Below are positions 15,480 to 25,387 of a DNA stretch of 64,000 bases, piece by piece. The notes under the pieces were generated by a model that did no database searches, was not told where the DNA came from, and saw nothing but the letters and a program-made list of their open reading frames with translations. Numbering within the stretch: position 1 is the stretch's first letter; each line of letters starts with the position of its first letter. This DNA comes from Cyclobacterium lianum. Lineage in GTDB: Bacteria > Bacteroidota > Bacteroidia > Cytophagales > Cyclobacteriaceae. The stretch lies in NCBI RefSeq assembly GCF_900143075.1, contig NZ_FRCY01000007.1, forward strand, positions 62,001 to 126,000, given 5' to 3'. Both the position numbers and the translations under genes were made by a program.

Positions 15480-17510
15480 ATGAATCCATTGTTGGAAAAT
15501 TTCAATACGCCCTTCGAAACGGCTCCTTTTCACCTGATTAAAAATGAACATTTCCTTCCGGCTATCCAATCCGGTATTCAGCTCGCAAAAGAGGAAATAA
15601 ACACCATAAAAGAAATTGCTCAACCTGATTTTCACAATACCATTGTAGCGCTGGAGCGCTCTGGTGAGCGATTATCAAGGGCGGCAGCATTATTCTTCAA
15701 CCTGAATGCAGCAGAAACCAACGATGAAATCCAGCGGCTGGCCAAAGAGATTTCTCCGCTGCTTTCTGCACACAGCAATGACGTGCTGCTAGATGAGGTC
15801 CTGTTTGCGCAAGTTAAAAAAGTCTATGATCAGAAGGAAGGACTTGATCTGAACACTGAGGAAAAAACCTTGCTGGACAAAACCTACAAATCCTTTATCC
15901 GAAATGGTGCCCTTTTGGATGAAAATGGGAAGAAAAGGCTCCGGGAGATAGACCAGCAATTATCGAGGCTGGGCTTGCAGTTTGGAGAAAATGTACTCAA
16001 TGAGACCAACAAATACGAATTGGTGATTTCTGAAAAAAGTGACCTGGAGGGACTTCCGGAGGGACTGATTGAAGCTGCTTCCCAGGCGGCAGAAGAGAAG
16101 GGCAAGCAGGGGAAGTGGGTATTTACGCTGGCATTTCCAAGCTACATCCCCTTCATGACCTACGCCAAAAACCGGGCATTGAGGAAAAAACTATTTATTG
16201 CCTACAACACCAAAGCCTGCAAAGGAGATGACCTGGACAATCAGGAAATCATAAAAGAAATCCTTAAGCTAAAAGACGCCCGAGCCAGGCTTCTGGGATT
16301 CAAGGATTTTGCCACCTTCGTACTGGAAGAACGGATGGCTTCGGATGGGGAACAGGTACTTTCCTTTCTGGAAGACCTTTTGGAAAAAGCCCGGCCTAAG
16401 GCGGAGAAGGAAATGGCCGAGTTGACTGCCTTTGCCCGCAAACGGGACCAGTTGGACAAGTTGCAAAAATGGGATATCGCCTACTATGCCGAAAAACTGA
16501 AGATGGAGAAATATGAGGTAGACGACGAATTACTGAAACCCTATTTCGAACTCAATAGCACCATTGAGGGAGTATTCACGACTGCAAAAAAATTATATGG
16601 CCTCTCATTCGAAGCCAATTCCAGTATTCCGGTCTATCACCCCGACGTAAAAGCCTATGAAGTAAAAAATGAAGCAGGAAAACACCTTGCTGTCTTGTAT
16701 GCGGATTTTTTTCCCAGACCAGGGAAACGCAATGGTGCCTGGATGACCATATACAGGGGCCAGAAAAAAACCACTGAGCGCGAACAAAGGCCACACGTTT
16801 CTATCGTGTGCAATTTTACCAAACCAACTAAGACCAAGCCCTCACTACTGACTTTCAACGAGGTGACTACCTTGTTTCATGAGTTTGGGCATGCATTGCA
16901 CGGAATGCTGGCAGATGGTACTTTCGAGTCATTGTCCGGAACGAATGTTTATTGGGACTTTGTAGAACTTCCCTCACAAATATTTGAGAACTGGTGCTAC
17001 GAAAAAGATTGCCTGGATCTCTTTGCCAGGCACTACCAATCTGGCGAACCCATTCCGGAAGCGCTTATTGAAAGGATAAAAAAAGCAGCGAATTTTCATC
17101 AGGGGTACCAAACGGTCAGACAAATCAGCCTGGGTCTGCTGGATATGGCTTACCACACTACAGATCCGGATGAGATTGAGGACCTTTTTGCCTTCGAGAA
17201 AAAGGCCATGCAAGCTACCGAACTGCTCGATCCGGTACCGGGCACACTGATGAGTGCTTCTTTTTCACATATCTTTCAGGGAGGCTACGCAGCAGGATAT
17301 TACAGCTACAAATGGGCAGAAGTCCTGGATGCTGATGCTTTCGAATTGTTTCTTGAAAGAGGTATTTTCGATGGACAGACAGCAGCTTCTTTCAGGGACA
17401 ATATCCTGGCCATGGGCGGAAAGGAGCATCCCGAAGTATTATACGAAAAATTCAGAGGCAGGGCACCAAAACCCGATGCATTGATCAAAAGAGCCGGTTT
17501 ACTGGTCTGA
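15480..17510 (+). CDS. M3 family oligopeptidase (PrlC/Dcp-like)
   Basis: The 676-residue zinc peptidase has the motif HEFGH at 467-471 (LFHEFGHALHGML), and further downstream the ligand glutamate region and the conserved FSHIFQGGYAAGYYSYKWAEV block. Size and layout match oligopeptidase A and dipeptidyl carboxypeptidase. No signal peptide is present, so it degrades short peptides in the cytoplasm, such as cleaved signal peptides. It is divergent from the DinB gene. A GC-rich hairpin follows 8 bp after its stop. Confidence 0.95.
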   Translation: MNPLLENFNTPFETAPFHLIKNEHFLPAIQSGIQLAKEEINTIKEIAQPDFHNTIVALERSGERLSRAAALFFNLNAAETNDEIQRLAKEISPLLSAHSNDVLLDEVLFAQVKKVYDQKEGLDLNTEEKTLLDKTYKSFIRNGALLDENGKKRLREIDQQLSRLGLQFGENVLNETNKYELVISEKSDLEGLPEGLIEAASQAAEEKGKQGKWVFTLAFPSYIPFMTYAKNRALRKKLFIAYNTKACKGDDLDNQEIIKEILKLKDARARLLGFKDFATFVLEERMASDGEQVLSFLEDLLEKARPKAEKEMAELTAFARKRDQLDKLQKWDIAYYAEKLKMEKYEVDDELLKPYFELNSTIEGVFTTAKKLYGLSFEANSSIPVYHPDVKAYEVKNEAGKHLAVLYADFFPRPGKRNGAWMTIYRGQKKTTEREQRPHVSIVCNFTKPTKTKPSLLTFNEVTTLFHEFGHALHGMLADGTFESLSGTNVYWDFVELPSQIFENWCYEKDCLDLFARHYQSGEPIPEALIERIKKAANFHQGYQTVRQISLGLLDMAYHTTDPDEIEDLFAFEKKAMQATELLDPVPGTLMSASFSHIFQGGYAAGYYSYKWAEVLDADAFELFLERGIFDGQTAASFRDNILAMGGKEHPEVLYEKFRGRAPKPDALIKRAGLLV

Positions 17511-17517
17511 AAACAAT

Positions 17518-17546
17518 GAAGGGGCCCCGGAAAGGGCCCCTTTAAA
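17518..17546 (+). terminator. Terminator of the M3 peptidase gene
   Basis: AAGGGGCCC and GGGCCCCTT form a 9-bp GC-rich stem with a CGGAAA loop at 17519-17542, followed by TTAAAATT. The T tract is short, so efficiency may be moderate. Confidence 0.75.
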
Positions 17547-17939
17547 ATTATATATTACGGATCAAACGTTCTGACTCCGTATTGCGGAAAAATGGGTAGG
17601 AAACAAAATGGATGATATCGATCAAATGATGATAAAACCAATTATCAACAACCAGATTATTGCGGAAACCATTATCAGTACGGTAAATTGTTTATCTTTC
17701 ATGACTTCAAAATTTAAATGAATACCACGGTATTAAGATACAAATAATGAGGTATAAAACAAAATTTTATATATATAAATATTTTTAACAGCTCATAAAA
17801 CCCAAGCAATATTTTGTGGAAAAAACAATAATGCAGCATAAAAATCAATGCGAACGACAAATAATATTATTTATTTTGTCAAAACAATAAATTTTTTTCG
17901 CCAAAAAAAATTGTGAGATCGTAAACAATTTTGGTGCAT
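17547..17939. other. AT-rich intergenic region between convergent genes
   Basis: About 390 bases separate the M3 peptidase and CDF exporter genes. It contains one tiny minus-strand frame (17622-17702, listed separately) and a strongly AT-rich stretch from about 17705 to 17930 with a direct repeat AAAACAATAA at 17822-17831 and 17881-17890. I see no terminator for the CDF gene and no RNA gene that I can name. Confidence 0.5.
17622..17702 (-). CDS. Possible 26-residue single-span membrane peptide
   Basis: A short frame starts at the ATG at 17700-17702 and ends with TGA at 17622-17624. The product begins MKDKQFTVLIMVSAI and is a single hydrophobic helix ending WLLIIGFIII, with a positively charged N-terminus, as in known small membrane proteins. 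No clear ribosome binding site is seen and the surrounding sequence is AT-rich, so chance cannot be excluded. Confidence 0.3.
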   Translation of the reverse strand: MKDKQFTVLIMVSAIIWLLIIGFIII

Positions 17940-18950
17940 TTACTGTTTCCCGGACCTAAATTGGCTCAGCTCGTGGTAATGTTTCTGATTCTTTGCCATG
18001 TTGTGAGCGGTCCACTTTATTTTCTTTGTCCGCGGATGCTTGCGGACGGCGCAGTCCTTTACCTGGCAATAATGGCAGCAGGAATCCGGAAGGCATGGGT
18101 CGGCATGGACAAACACCTCCACATAGCCAGGGAGGTTTTGCTCCAGCACCTCTTCCACCTCATGCACTTCATCGTGTACCCGGATCAAATCAAAATAATA
18201 GGGCAAAGTCAGGTGCAAATCAATGTGACTATCACCTCCATACTGCTGTACCCGCATATTGTGAATATCGATCCAGTTTTCCTTTCTGCTTTGATTTAAA
18301 ATTTTAACTGTCTGCCCTATGGCCTTCGGATTAGATTCGTCCATGAGTCCAGCTACCGAACGTCTCACCAGATAATAGCCATTGAATAGGATAAAAACAG
18401 CAAAAGCCATGGAAATGATACTGTCCAGCATAATCCAGCCCGAGAAATAGATGATACCGATGCCGGCAATCAGTACAAAACTACTAAGGGCATCAGTTAC
18501 GAGATGTCGCCCATCTGCTTCCAGGGTAATGCTGTTCAGAGATTTACCTTTCTTCTGGAGGAAAAAACCCAATACTCCGTTAATAATGCCAGAAAAACCA
18601 ACGAGCCCCATGCCGATTGGCAAATCTTTCAGCTCTTTGGGAAAAATTAAACCGACAATGGCCTGGTATATGATAAAGATGCCGGCGATGATGATTAGCG
18701 TACCTTCTATTCCTGCACTGAAAAATTCAATTTTGCCATGTCCATAGGGATGATTGCTATCCTTGGGAAGCGCACTCAGGTAGACGCTGTAAAGCGCAAA
18801 ACAGGAGGCAACGACGTTGACAATGCTCTCCATGGCATCGGTAAGGATCGCATTTGATCCGGTAATGTAAAACGAATAAAACTTGATCACTAATAGCAAC
18901 AAACTGATGACTACTGACCATATGATGAGGCGTTGCTTTTCCGAATTCAC
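17940..18950 (-). CDS. Cation diffusion facilitator (CDF) metal exporter
   Basis: From the GTG at 18948-18950 the product has 336 residues with six predicted membrane helices and the family block HPYGHGKIEFFSAGIEG. In helix 2 the usual metal-ligand aspartates are replaced (MESIVNV), while helix 5 keeps His and Asp (GRHLVTDAL). A C-terminal extension carries many Cys and His (PDSCCHYCQVKDC and a final His-rich tail), likely for metal sensing or delivery. The frame is open to 19046, but a -7 box at 18974-18981 points to the GTG. The likely function is export of divalent metals such as Fe, Zn or Co; the substrate is uncertain. Confidence 0.88.
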   Translation of the reverse strand: MNSEKQRLIIWSVVISLLLLVIKFYSFYITGSNAILTDAMESIVNVVASCFALYSVYLSALPKDSNHPYGHGKIEFFSAGIEGTLIIIAGIFIIYQAIVGLIFPKELKDLPIGMGLVGFSGIINGVLGFFLQKKGKSLNSITLEADGRHLVTDALSSFVLIAGIGIIYFSGWIMLDSIISMAFAVFILFNGYYLVRRSVAGLMDESNPKAIGQTVKILNQSRKENWIDIHNMRVQQYGGDSHIDLHLTLPYYFDLIRVHDEVHEVEEVLEQNLPGYVEVFVHADPCLPDSCCHYCQVKDCAVRKHPRTKKIKWTAHNMAKNQKHYHELSQFRSGKQ

Positions 18951-18966
18951 ATTTTTTCTACCTGAT

Positions 18967-18982
18967 GTACTTTCAAAAGTAC
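18967..18982 (-). promoter_or_regulatory. Palindromic -7 region of the CDF gene
   Basis: GTACTTT-CA-AAAGTAC is an exact inverted repeat. On the minus strand it contains the -7 box TACTTTTG (18981-18974). The expected transcript starts near 18968 and reaches the GTG start at 18950 with a leader of about 18 bases. The palindrome could be the operator of a metal-responsive regulator, but no regulator gene lies next to it. Confidence 0.5.
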
Positions 18983-19315
18983 GGCTATTTTGGATGCCTG
19001 AAAAAATATTCCTCCATTTATTGGCCAGAATTCGCTGATTTTGCAAAACATCCTCCTATACCGTTGGAAAGCCATATCTGGAAAAAAATAATCCCGGTAT
19101 TTCCTGGAAAGTTGAATAGATAAATTCATGGGATCGGAATGAATAAAATCACCATTAAATACTTCGGATAATGATTATTTTATTCGTCAAAGAATCCCTT
19201 TCAGCCGACGATAAGGCATGGGGCCGTGAAAAGATAATTATTTACACAGGAAAATAGGTAATAAATGTTTACATTCAAGGCACAAAAATTCAATACCCAT
19301 TCAACTTTAGATCCT

Positions 19316-20614
19316 ATGGCTTTCAGAAAAACATTCTTGCTGTTTTGGCTCATTTCATTTGCAATCATTCAGTCTAATGCGCAAACCAATTCACAGCAGA
19401 AATCTCCATTTTTAACAACCGGTAATCCTGAAAGTGTGGGGATGTCATCCGAAAGACTGGACCGTGTCGATGCGATGCTGCAAGAGGCAGTGGCAGACAA
19501 TACCATTCCCGGGGCCGTAGCATTAATCGTCCGCAATGGGAAAATAGTTTTTCACCAGGCCTATGGACAGGCGAATGCCGAGGGAAAAGAACTCCGGAAA
19601 GACGCGATATTCCGCATCGCATCGCAATCCAAAGCCATCACTTCCACGGCCGTAATGATGCTGTGGGAGGAAGGTAAATTTCAGTTAGACGATCCCATTT
19701 CCAAATACATCCCGGAGTTCAAAAACCCTGAGGTACTGGTAAATTTCCGCTATGCGGATACCACCTATACGACCCGACCTGCTGAACGTGAAATCACCAT
19801 CAGACACCTGCTTACGCACACTTCTGGGCTGGGCTATGGAGTAATAGACGGAGATGAACGAATGAAAATGATCTATCACAAAGCAGGCACTACGGATTTG
19901 TTTACCGCAGAGGATGTAAAAATCAAGGATGTGGTATTGAAATTAGCCCGGCTTCCATTGCACCACGATCCCGGAGAGAAATATACCTACAGTCTGGGTT
20001 TGGATGTATTGGGTTATTTTGTCGAAATCATGTCCGGAATGACCTTTGAAGCTTTCCTGCAACAGCGATTGTTTGAGCCCCTTGACATGCAGGATACCGG
20101 GTTTTACCTGCCTGGCTCCAAAGCTGACAGGCTTGTTTCCATCCAACACAAGGTAGATGGACAATGGAAGAATTACCCCAACACATTTTACGATGTAGAC
20201 TATCCGTTAAAAGGCGCCAAAACCTTCTTTTCCGGAGGTGCCGGCCTGTCCAGTACCGCAGAGGACTATGCCACCTTCCTTCAAATGTACCTCAATGGAG
20301 GGGAATTAAATGGCAAAAGGTTTTTAAGCCGGACGACGATCGCCACCCTTATGGCCGATCAAACCGGGGACCTTTACGGCGGAGCTGACCAGCATTACGG
20401 ACTTGCTTTTGGGGTATTGACGCAACGCGGACAGGCCAAGGGAGGATTGGGTAGCCCCGGCACCTTTGTATGGGGAGGTTATTTCAATACCCAATACTTT
20501 GCCGATCCACAGGAACAGATCATTGGGATTATCATGAAGCAAACCCAGGGCGGGACCGGCGACCAGACTGCCTGGAAATTCAAGCAAATGGTGGGCGCAG
20601 CCGTAGATGATTAA
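19316..20614 (+). CDS. Serine hydrolase of the beta-lactamase (class C-like) family
   Basis: From the ATG at 19316 the product has 432 residues, with a signal peptide ending near SNAQTNSQ. The catalytic SxxK motif is Ser103-Gln-Ser-Lys106 (IASQSKAITS), and the Tyr-containing motif YSLGLDVLGYF follows near residue 230. It belongs to the large group of exported serine hydrolases that includes esterases, D-aminopeptidases and penicillin-binding-like proteins; the real substrate is unknown. The frame is open 17 codons further upstream (19265), but the later ATG fits the signal peptide better. An inverted repeat starts over its stop codon. Confidence 0.9.
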   Translation: MAFRKTFLLFWLISFAIIQSNAQTNSQQKSPFLTTGNPESVGMSSERLDRVDAMLQEAVADNTIPGAVALIVRNGKIVFHQAYGQANAEGKELRKDAIFRIASQSKAITSTAVMMLWEEGKFQLDDPISKYIPEFKNPEVLVNFRYADTTYTTRPAEREITIRHLLTHTSGLGYGVIDGDERMKMIYHKAGTTDLFTAEDVKIKDVVLKLARLPLHHDPGEKYTYSLGLDVLGYFVEIMSGMTFEAFLQQRLFEPLDMQDTGFYLPGSKADRLVSIQHKVDGQWKNYPNTFYDVDYPLKGAKTFFSGGAGLSSTAEDYATFLQMYLNGGELNGKRFLSRTTIATLMADQTGDLYGGADQHYGLAFGVLTQRGQAKGGLGSPGTFVWGGYFNTQYFADPQEQIIGIIMKQTQGGTGDQTAWKFKQMVGAAVDD

Positions 20615-20702
20615 ACCAGGAAGACTCCTTTCTGATCCCCGTCGGAAAAAAATCAGTCAGGAAATGATCACTGGATTTAGTCAGTCAGTTTTCCTGGTTT
20701 AA
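20611..20702. repeat. Inverted repeat after the serine hydrolase gene
   Basis: TTAAACCAGGAA at 20611-20622 and its exact inverse TTCCTGGTTTAA at 20691-20702 enclose 68 bases. The first arm covers the TAA stop codon. Inside lie two copies of TCAGTCAG (20653-20660 and 20680-20687). The function is unknown; no T tract follows. Confidence 0.6.
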
Positions 20703-20834
20703 GACATGATAGGGGCGATTTCGGCCGAAGTTTTTTACCGCAATATGTTAAGAAAATTTTATTTAAATCCAAGGTATAAATGTATCTTAGGATAGATTTG
20801 GAGCTTGTAATACGGTTTTAAAAATTTCAGCCAG

Positions 20835-21773
20835 ATGTCACCCTCAACCCAACCCTCAACCCAGATACGATTGGGAGGTCTATGCCGAAATAGCCGCTTT
20901 CTTTTGGCCATTGCTGTGCTAAACTTCCTACCCTATTTTCTGGGTGCACAGAATCTGGACACCCTTGATGAAAATATTCAACTGGTACTGGTTCAGACCA
21001 AAGATGGCAATGAATATCTGGGCAGGATCATTTCAGAAGATGAGGTCAAAATCACAATTCGAACCGACAATCTTGGCGAAATTACCCTGTTCCGGTCTGA
21101 TATTGTACGCATCAGTGGCATGGATACCGGCAGAATGGTAAATGGAGAATTCTGGTTTGCCAACCCCCAGGCCACCCGCTATTACTGGCTGCCCAATGGA
21201 TACGGACTGAAAAAAGGCGAAGCCTACTACCAGAATGTCTGGATATTTTTCAATCAGGTCTCTACCGGAATTACAGATAACTTTTCGATTGGTGGGGGAT
21301 TAGTACCCTTATTCCTTTTTGCCGGTGCACAGACCCCTGTATGGATTACTCCGAAAGTTTCATTCCCTGTCGTCAAAGACAAAATCAATCTGGGAGCCGG
21401 TGCCCTGGCCGGAACAGTCATTGGCCTGAATGAGGGAAACTTTGGGATGCTGTACGGGCTGTCAACGTTTGGGTCAAGGGACAAGAACCTAACGATTGGA
21501 TTGGGTTGGGCATTTGCGGGCGGCTCAATAGCCAATGCTCCAACCATATCTGTGGCAGGAATGGTACGTACAGGTCCTCGTGGGTATTTTCTGACTGAAA
21601 ACTACTTTATCGCCGCAGGCGGGGAGACTGTAGGCCTTATATCTGCCGGGGGAAGAAGGATTATCCGCAGAATGAGTTTGGATTATGGCTTGTTTTTGCC
21701 TCTCGCTCCCGGCCTGGATACAATTATTGCCGTGCCCTGGCTGGGCCTGACATTGCCTTTTGGCAAAAACTGA
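20835..21773 (+). CDS. Exported protein of unknown function, possibly barrel-forming
   Basis: The 312-residue product has a hydrophobic signal-like segment near residues 22-38 ending LGAQNLD. Residues about 50-95 (VLVQTKDGNEYLGRIISEDEVKITIRTDNLGEITLFRSDIVRI) look like a small beta-domain that resembles an Sm-like fold. The rest is Gly-rich with alternating strands, ending in a hydrophobic LGLTLPFGKN, which is compatible with an outer-membrane barrel. I do not recognise a named family. It lies alone between the serine hydrolase and metG genes on the same strand. Confidence 0.65.
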   Translation: MSPSTQPSTQIRLGGLCRNSRFLLAIAVLNFLPYFLGAQNLDTLDENIQLVLVQTKDGNEYLGRIISEDEVKITIRTDNLGEITLFRSDIVRISGMDTGRMVNGEFWFANPQATRYYWLPNGYGLKKGEAYYQNVWIFFNQVSTGITDNFSIGGGLVPLFLFAGAQTPVWITPKVSFPVVKDKINLGAGALAGTVIGLNEGNFGMLYGLSTFGSRDKNLTIGLGWAFAGGSIANAPTISVAGMVRTGPRGYFLTENYFIAAGGETVGLISAGGRRIIRRMSLDYGLFLPLAPGLDTIIAVPWLGLTLPFGKN

Positions 21774-21854
21774 CCGGCAAAAGGCCTCCCATTTCCGGAT
21801 GATATGGCCAGCTCATTAAATCGCCGCCATATTTTACCCAAAACCTAATTTCCC

Positions 21855-21862
21855 TATCTTTG
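21855..21862 (+). promoter_or_regulatory. -7 box directly upstream of metG
   Basis: TATCTTTG matches TAnnTTTG exactly and ends only 6 bp before the metG ATG at 21869. The transcript would start at or next to the ATG, so the message is probably leaderless or nearly so. No TTG is seen at the expected -33 position. Confidence 0.55.
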
Positions 21863-21868
21863 TGCGCT

Positions 21869-23929
21869 ATGAGTGAGAAAAAATTTAAAAGATATACCAT
21901 TACCTCTGCATTGCCTTATGCCAACGGACCGCTGCATATTGGCCACCTGGCAGGATGCTACATTCCTTCCGACATCTACGTACGCTATCTGCGGCTCCAA
22001 AACAGGGATGTGGCCTACGTCTGTGGGTCTGACGAGCACGGGGTTGCCATTACCATCAAAGCGAAAAATGAAAACATCAGCCCTCAGGAGGTCGTAGACC
22101 GCTACCACGGCATCATGAAAGAAAGTTTCGAGAAATTTGGAATCAGCTTTGACCATTATTCCAGAACCAGTTCTCCCACCCATCATGAAACTGCCGGGCA
22201 ATTGTTTAAAGAGCTGTATGATCAGGGAGAATTTGTAGAGAAAGAGACAGAACAATACTATGATGAGGAAGCCGGGCAATTTCTGGCAGACCGGTACATA
22301 GAAGGCACCTGCCCCAACTGTGGCTATGAACAGGCCTATGGCGACCAGTGTGAAAAATGCGGTTCCTCCCTGAATCCTACTGACCTGATCAATCCCAAAT
22401 CGAAATTAAGTGGCAATACCCCTGTACTGAAAATGACCCGGCACTGGTTTCTCGACCTGGGACGTTATACATCTTTTCTCAAAAAATGGATTTTGGAGGA
22501 TCATGCCCAGGATTGGAAAAACAACGTACTGGGACAATGCAGAAGTTGGCTGGAAGCGGGAGACGGGCTGCAGGCCCGTTCGATGACCAGAGACATGGAC
22601 TGGGGCATCCCGGTACCTCTGCCCGGAGCAGAGGGGAAGGTCTTGTATGTTTGGTTTGACGCGCCCATAGGTTACATTTCTTCTACCAAAGAATGGGCCC
22701 GCGAAAAGGGAATCGACTGGGAGCCCTACTGGAAAGATATGGATACCAAATTGGTTCATTTTATCGGCAAAGACAATATCGTATTTCACTGCATCACCTT
22801 TCCTGCCATTCTGAAAACGCATGGGGGGTATATCCTGCCAGACAATGTACCTGCCAACGAGTTTCTGAATCTGGAAGGCCAGAAAATCTCAACGTCCAGA
22901 AATTGGGCGGTGTGGCTACATGAGTACCTGGATGAATTTCCCGGGCAGGAAGACGTACTCCGGTATGTGCTGACCGCCAATGCCCCTGAAACCAAAGACA
23001 ATGACTTCACCTGGAAAGATTTTCAGGCGAGGAACAACAATGAACTGGTAGCCATATATGGAAATTTCATTAATCGGGCAGTTGTACTTACGCACAAATA
23101 CTATGGTGGGATTGTACCCGCCAAAGGTGCACTTCAGCCCGTAGATGAGGAAGTGATACTCGCCCTGAAAGCGTACCCGAACAAAATTGCCCAATCCCTA
23201 GAAAAATACCGATTTCGGGAAGCATTGGCATTGATGATGGACTTTGCCAGGACCGGAAACAAATATCTGGCAGACACCGAACCCTGGAAAACAGTCAAGG
23301 CAGATCCGGAGAGAACCGGCACCATTCTCCATATCGCTTTGAATATCGCCGCCAATTTATCCATAGTCTCAGCCCCTTTCCTACCCTTCACCGCAGAAAA
23401 AATAAAGAAGATGCTGGGACTGGAAATACCCGACTGGACACAGGCCGGCCGGATAGACCTGCTCAAAAGCGGTAACAAAATCAACGAAGCTCATTTGCTC
23501 TTTCAGAAAGTCGAAGATAGTACCGTGGAAAAACAGGTAGAAAAACTGCTGGCCAGCAAAAGGCAAAATGAAGCTGTGCCCTACGAAACAGCAGCCATAA
23601 AGCCATTGATCGCATTCGATGATTTTACCAGATTGGATTTGAGGATCGTTACCATATTGCAGGCAGAAAAGGTGAAAAAGTCGAAAAAACTGCTCCAATT
23701 AACCGTAGATACCGGGCAGGGCAAACGTACGGTTCTGAGCGGGGTGGCCGAGCAATTTGAGCCCGAACAGCTTATCGGAAAACAGGTAACCATGCTGCTG
23801 AACCTTGCCCCCAAAAAAATGGCGGGGATCGCATCGGAAGGCATGGTACTGATGGCAGAAGATGCCAATGGGAAATTTAAACTGCTGATGCCGCACGAAG
23901 CCACCCAACCCGGATCGACGATCCGTTGA
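21869..23929 (+). CDS. metG: Methionine--tRNA ligase
   Basis: The 686-residue enzyme charges tRNA-Met. The class I signature HIGH is at 23-26, the KMSKS-like loop is KISTS at 339-343, and a zinc knuckle with four cysteines lies at about 148-164 ([17 protein letters not shown]). A C-terminal tRNA-binding domain of the EMAP type (about 580-680) begins [26 protein letters not shown]. The frame also has a TTG nine bases earlier, but the ATG at 21869 gives the normal N-terminus. The length is typical of bacterial two-domain MetG. Confidence 0.97.
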   Translation: MSEKKFKRYTITSALPYANGPLHIGHLAGCYIPSDIYVRYLRLQNRDVAYVCGSDEHGVAITIKAKNENISPQEVVDRYHGIMKESFEKFGISFDHYSRTSSPTHHETAGQLFKELYDQGEFVEKETEQYYDEEAGQFLADRYIEGTCPNCGYEQAYGDQCEKCGSSLNPTDLINPKSKLSGNTPVLKMTRHWFLDLGRYTSFLKKWILEDHAQDWKNNVLGQCRSWLEAGDGLQARSMTRDMDWGIPVPLPGAEGKVLYVWFDAPIGYISSTKEWAREKGIDWEPYWKDMDTKLVHFIGKDNIVFHCITFPAILKTHGGYILPDNVPANEFLNLEGQKISTSRNWAVWLHEYLDEFPGQEDVLRYVLTANAPETKDNDFTWKDFQARNNNELVAIYGNFINRAVVLTHKYYGGIVPAKGALQPVDEEVILALKAYPNKIAQSLEKYRFREALALMMDFARTGNKYLADTEPWKTVKADPERTGTILHIALNIAANLSIVSAPFLPFTAEKIKKMLGLEIPDWTQAGRIDLLKSGNKINEAHLLFQKVEDSTVEKQVEKLLASKRQNEAVPYETAAIKPLIAFDDFTRLDLRIVTILQAEKVKKSKKLLQLTVDTGQGKRTVLSGVAEQFEPEQLIGKQVTMLLNLAPKKMAGIASEGMVLMAEDANGKFKLLMPHEATQPGSTIR

Positions 23930-24040
23930 GATAGTCAGGGCAGGAGAAAAGGATTTATGGATTAGATTAACGGGCATACCGGTAAACATTCATAACCGGT
24001 AGGCAGTTTGATCTATGTATGACCCAATCATAAGTCTTGC

Positions 24041-24478
24041 ATGTTCTACCTATTGACCCTGCTATCCCTGTCACTGATGATCAATGATCCTGATCCAACT
24101 ACGCTGAAGGAACTTCAATGGAAAAACCGTATTTTATTGATTTTTCCCGGGGAGCAGACAAAAAAGCTACCCGAGCTGGCATGGGCGGAAGATCTGGAAG
24201 AAAAATTGGCAGACAGAGACCTGATCTATTTTACCCTCGGAGACAGCCTATCCGGAAACAGCGATTTTACCTTTAGTGAAAGCTACCGCCATACACTGCG
24301 GAAAAAATATGCCCCGGGATGCAATATGGGTTGCTATGTGCTTATCGGAAAAGACGGAGGTGCAAAATTAAAAAAGGAACAGGCCAGGGTCAATTGGGCT
24401 GAGCTTTTTGCGACTATCGATGCCATGCCCATGCGGATTCGCGAGATGAAACGATCGGAAAACGGAACCCGCCGATAA
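24041..24478 (+). CDS. DUF4174 domain protein
   Basis: This 145-residue protein has a short hydrophobic start and then a block that fits DUF4174: LKELQWKNRILLIFPG, a central region ending CYVLIGKDGGAKLKK, and IDAMPMRIREMKR at the end. The fold is expected to be thioredoxin-like, but the redox cysteines are not in CxxC form (only GCNMGC is present), so a redox function is not assured. It follows metG on the same strand and is convergent with the 2OG oxygenase gene. Confidence 0.85.
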   Translation: MFYLLTLLSLSLMINDPDPTTLKELQWKNRILLIFPGEQTKKLPELAWAEDLEEKLADRDLIYFTLGDSLSGNSDFTFSESYRHTLRKKYAPGCNMGCYVLIGKDGGAKLKKEQARVNWAELFATIDAMPMRIREMKRSENGTRR

Positions 24479-24480
24479 AT

Positions 24481-25104
24481 TCAATACTCATCTTTAAACC
24501 ATCCCGTGATGCTGATTCTCGTTTTTTTGGTTGGCAAGACCTCGTGTAGTATTTCTCCACTTAAAAAAACAACCAGTCTGCCACCTAGAGGAAAAATGTC
24601 AGTATATTCCTCCAGACCAGTAGATCCGGTGAAATATAAGCGCAAAGCCCCTCCATCATTTTCACTCCAGTCATCGTTTAAATACAGGATCACCGAAACG
24701 ATTCGATATTGTACATTTTGAAACCGATCCAGATGTCTCAGGTAGAATGATCCGGGGGGATACATGGCAAAGTGTGATTCAAAAGCACGCAATCCAAGGA
24801 AACACCGCTGGTTGATGTCTGCCCTCAGTTGCTCCATGGTATCCCAGTATTTCTGTTGCAAGGGAGTGAGCTCACTTTCATCCAGCCAGAGCACTTTGTC
24901 GCTTCTGATTTCAGGTTTGATGGCGAAGTTTTGCCCATTTCCCACACCGGCATGCCGGAACTGCCCATGTTGCAGTAATTCCCGCTGTTCTTTAAGCAGT
25001 TGTTTTCTGAATGTGTCAGCAATGTATCCGTCAACTACCGACCATCCTTTTTCGTACAGTTCTTCTGCCAGAATTGTGTTCCGGCCGCTGCTGTTCATTG
25101 TCAT
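24481..25104 (-). CDS. 2-oxoglutarate/Fe(II) oxygenase, prolyl-hydroxylase-like
   Basis: The 207-residue protein has the iron-binding facial triad His124-x-Asp126 (RHLDRF) and His187 (LHEVLP), with Arg196 (KTRISITGWF) placed to bind 2-oxoglutarate. The block RIVSVILYLNDDWSENDGGALRLYF is typical of the prolyl 4-hydroxylase-like group. No signal peptide is present, so it acts in the cytoplasm, perhaps on a protein substrate such as a ribosomal protein or translation factor. It is convergent with the DUF4174 gene (2 bp between stops). Confidence 0.93.
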   Translation of the reverse strand: MTMNSSGRNTILAEELYEKGWSVVDGYIADTFRKQLLKEQRELLQHGQFRHAGVGNGQNFAIKPEIRSDKVLWLDESELTPLQQKYWDTMEQLRADINQRCFLGLRAFESHFAMYPPGSFYLRHLDRFQNVQYRIVSVILYLNDDWSENDGGALRLYFTGSTGLEEYTDIFPLGGRLVVFLSGEILHEVLPTKKTRISITGWFKDEY

Positions 25105-25387
25105 GGCGAAAATCCTCTGATATTTTTTTTGATGCGCAGGACCTGTACCGTAGCACCGGTTGTGATCCCTTTACCGATCCACAGGAATATTCTCGATTTG
25201 AGAAGTTCAGGCCGCCGCGTATCGCCTCAGTCCTGCCTGTCTGGCACCGGGAAGTTCCGAATTCAAATGTCGAAAATAATTTACGGATTATACCAATTGC
25301 GGCTATTGAAAATTGAATTTTGATATTTATCCGTTTTTTTGGGAGATAAGCTTTAATTTTAAGGTCCGTAACCAAAAGGAAAGCACG

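Noticed and set aside
25105-25387. A GC-richer stretch with a protein-like frame
   Set aside because: The frame (around DAQDLYRSTGCDPFTDPQEYS) has no start signal, overlaps the 2OG oxygenase gene at one end and matches nothing I know.
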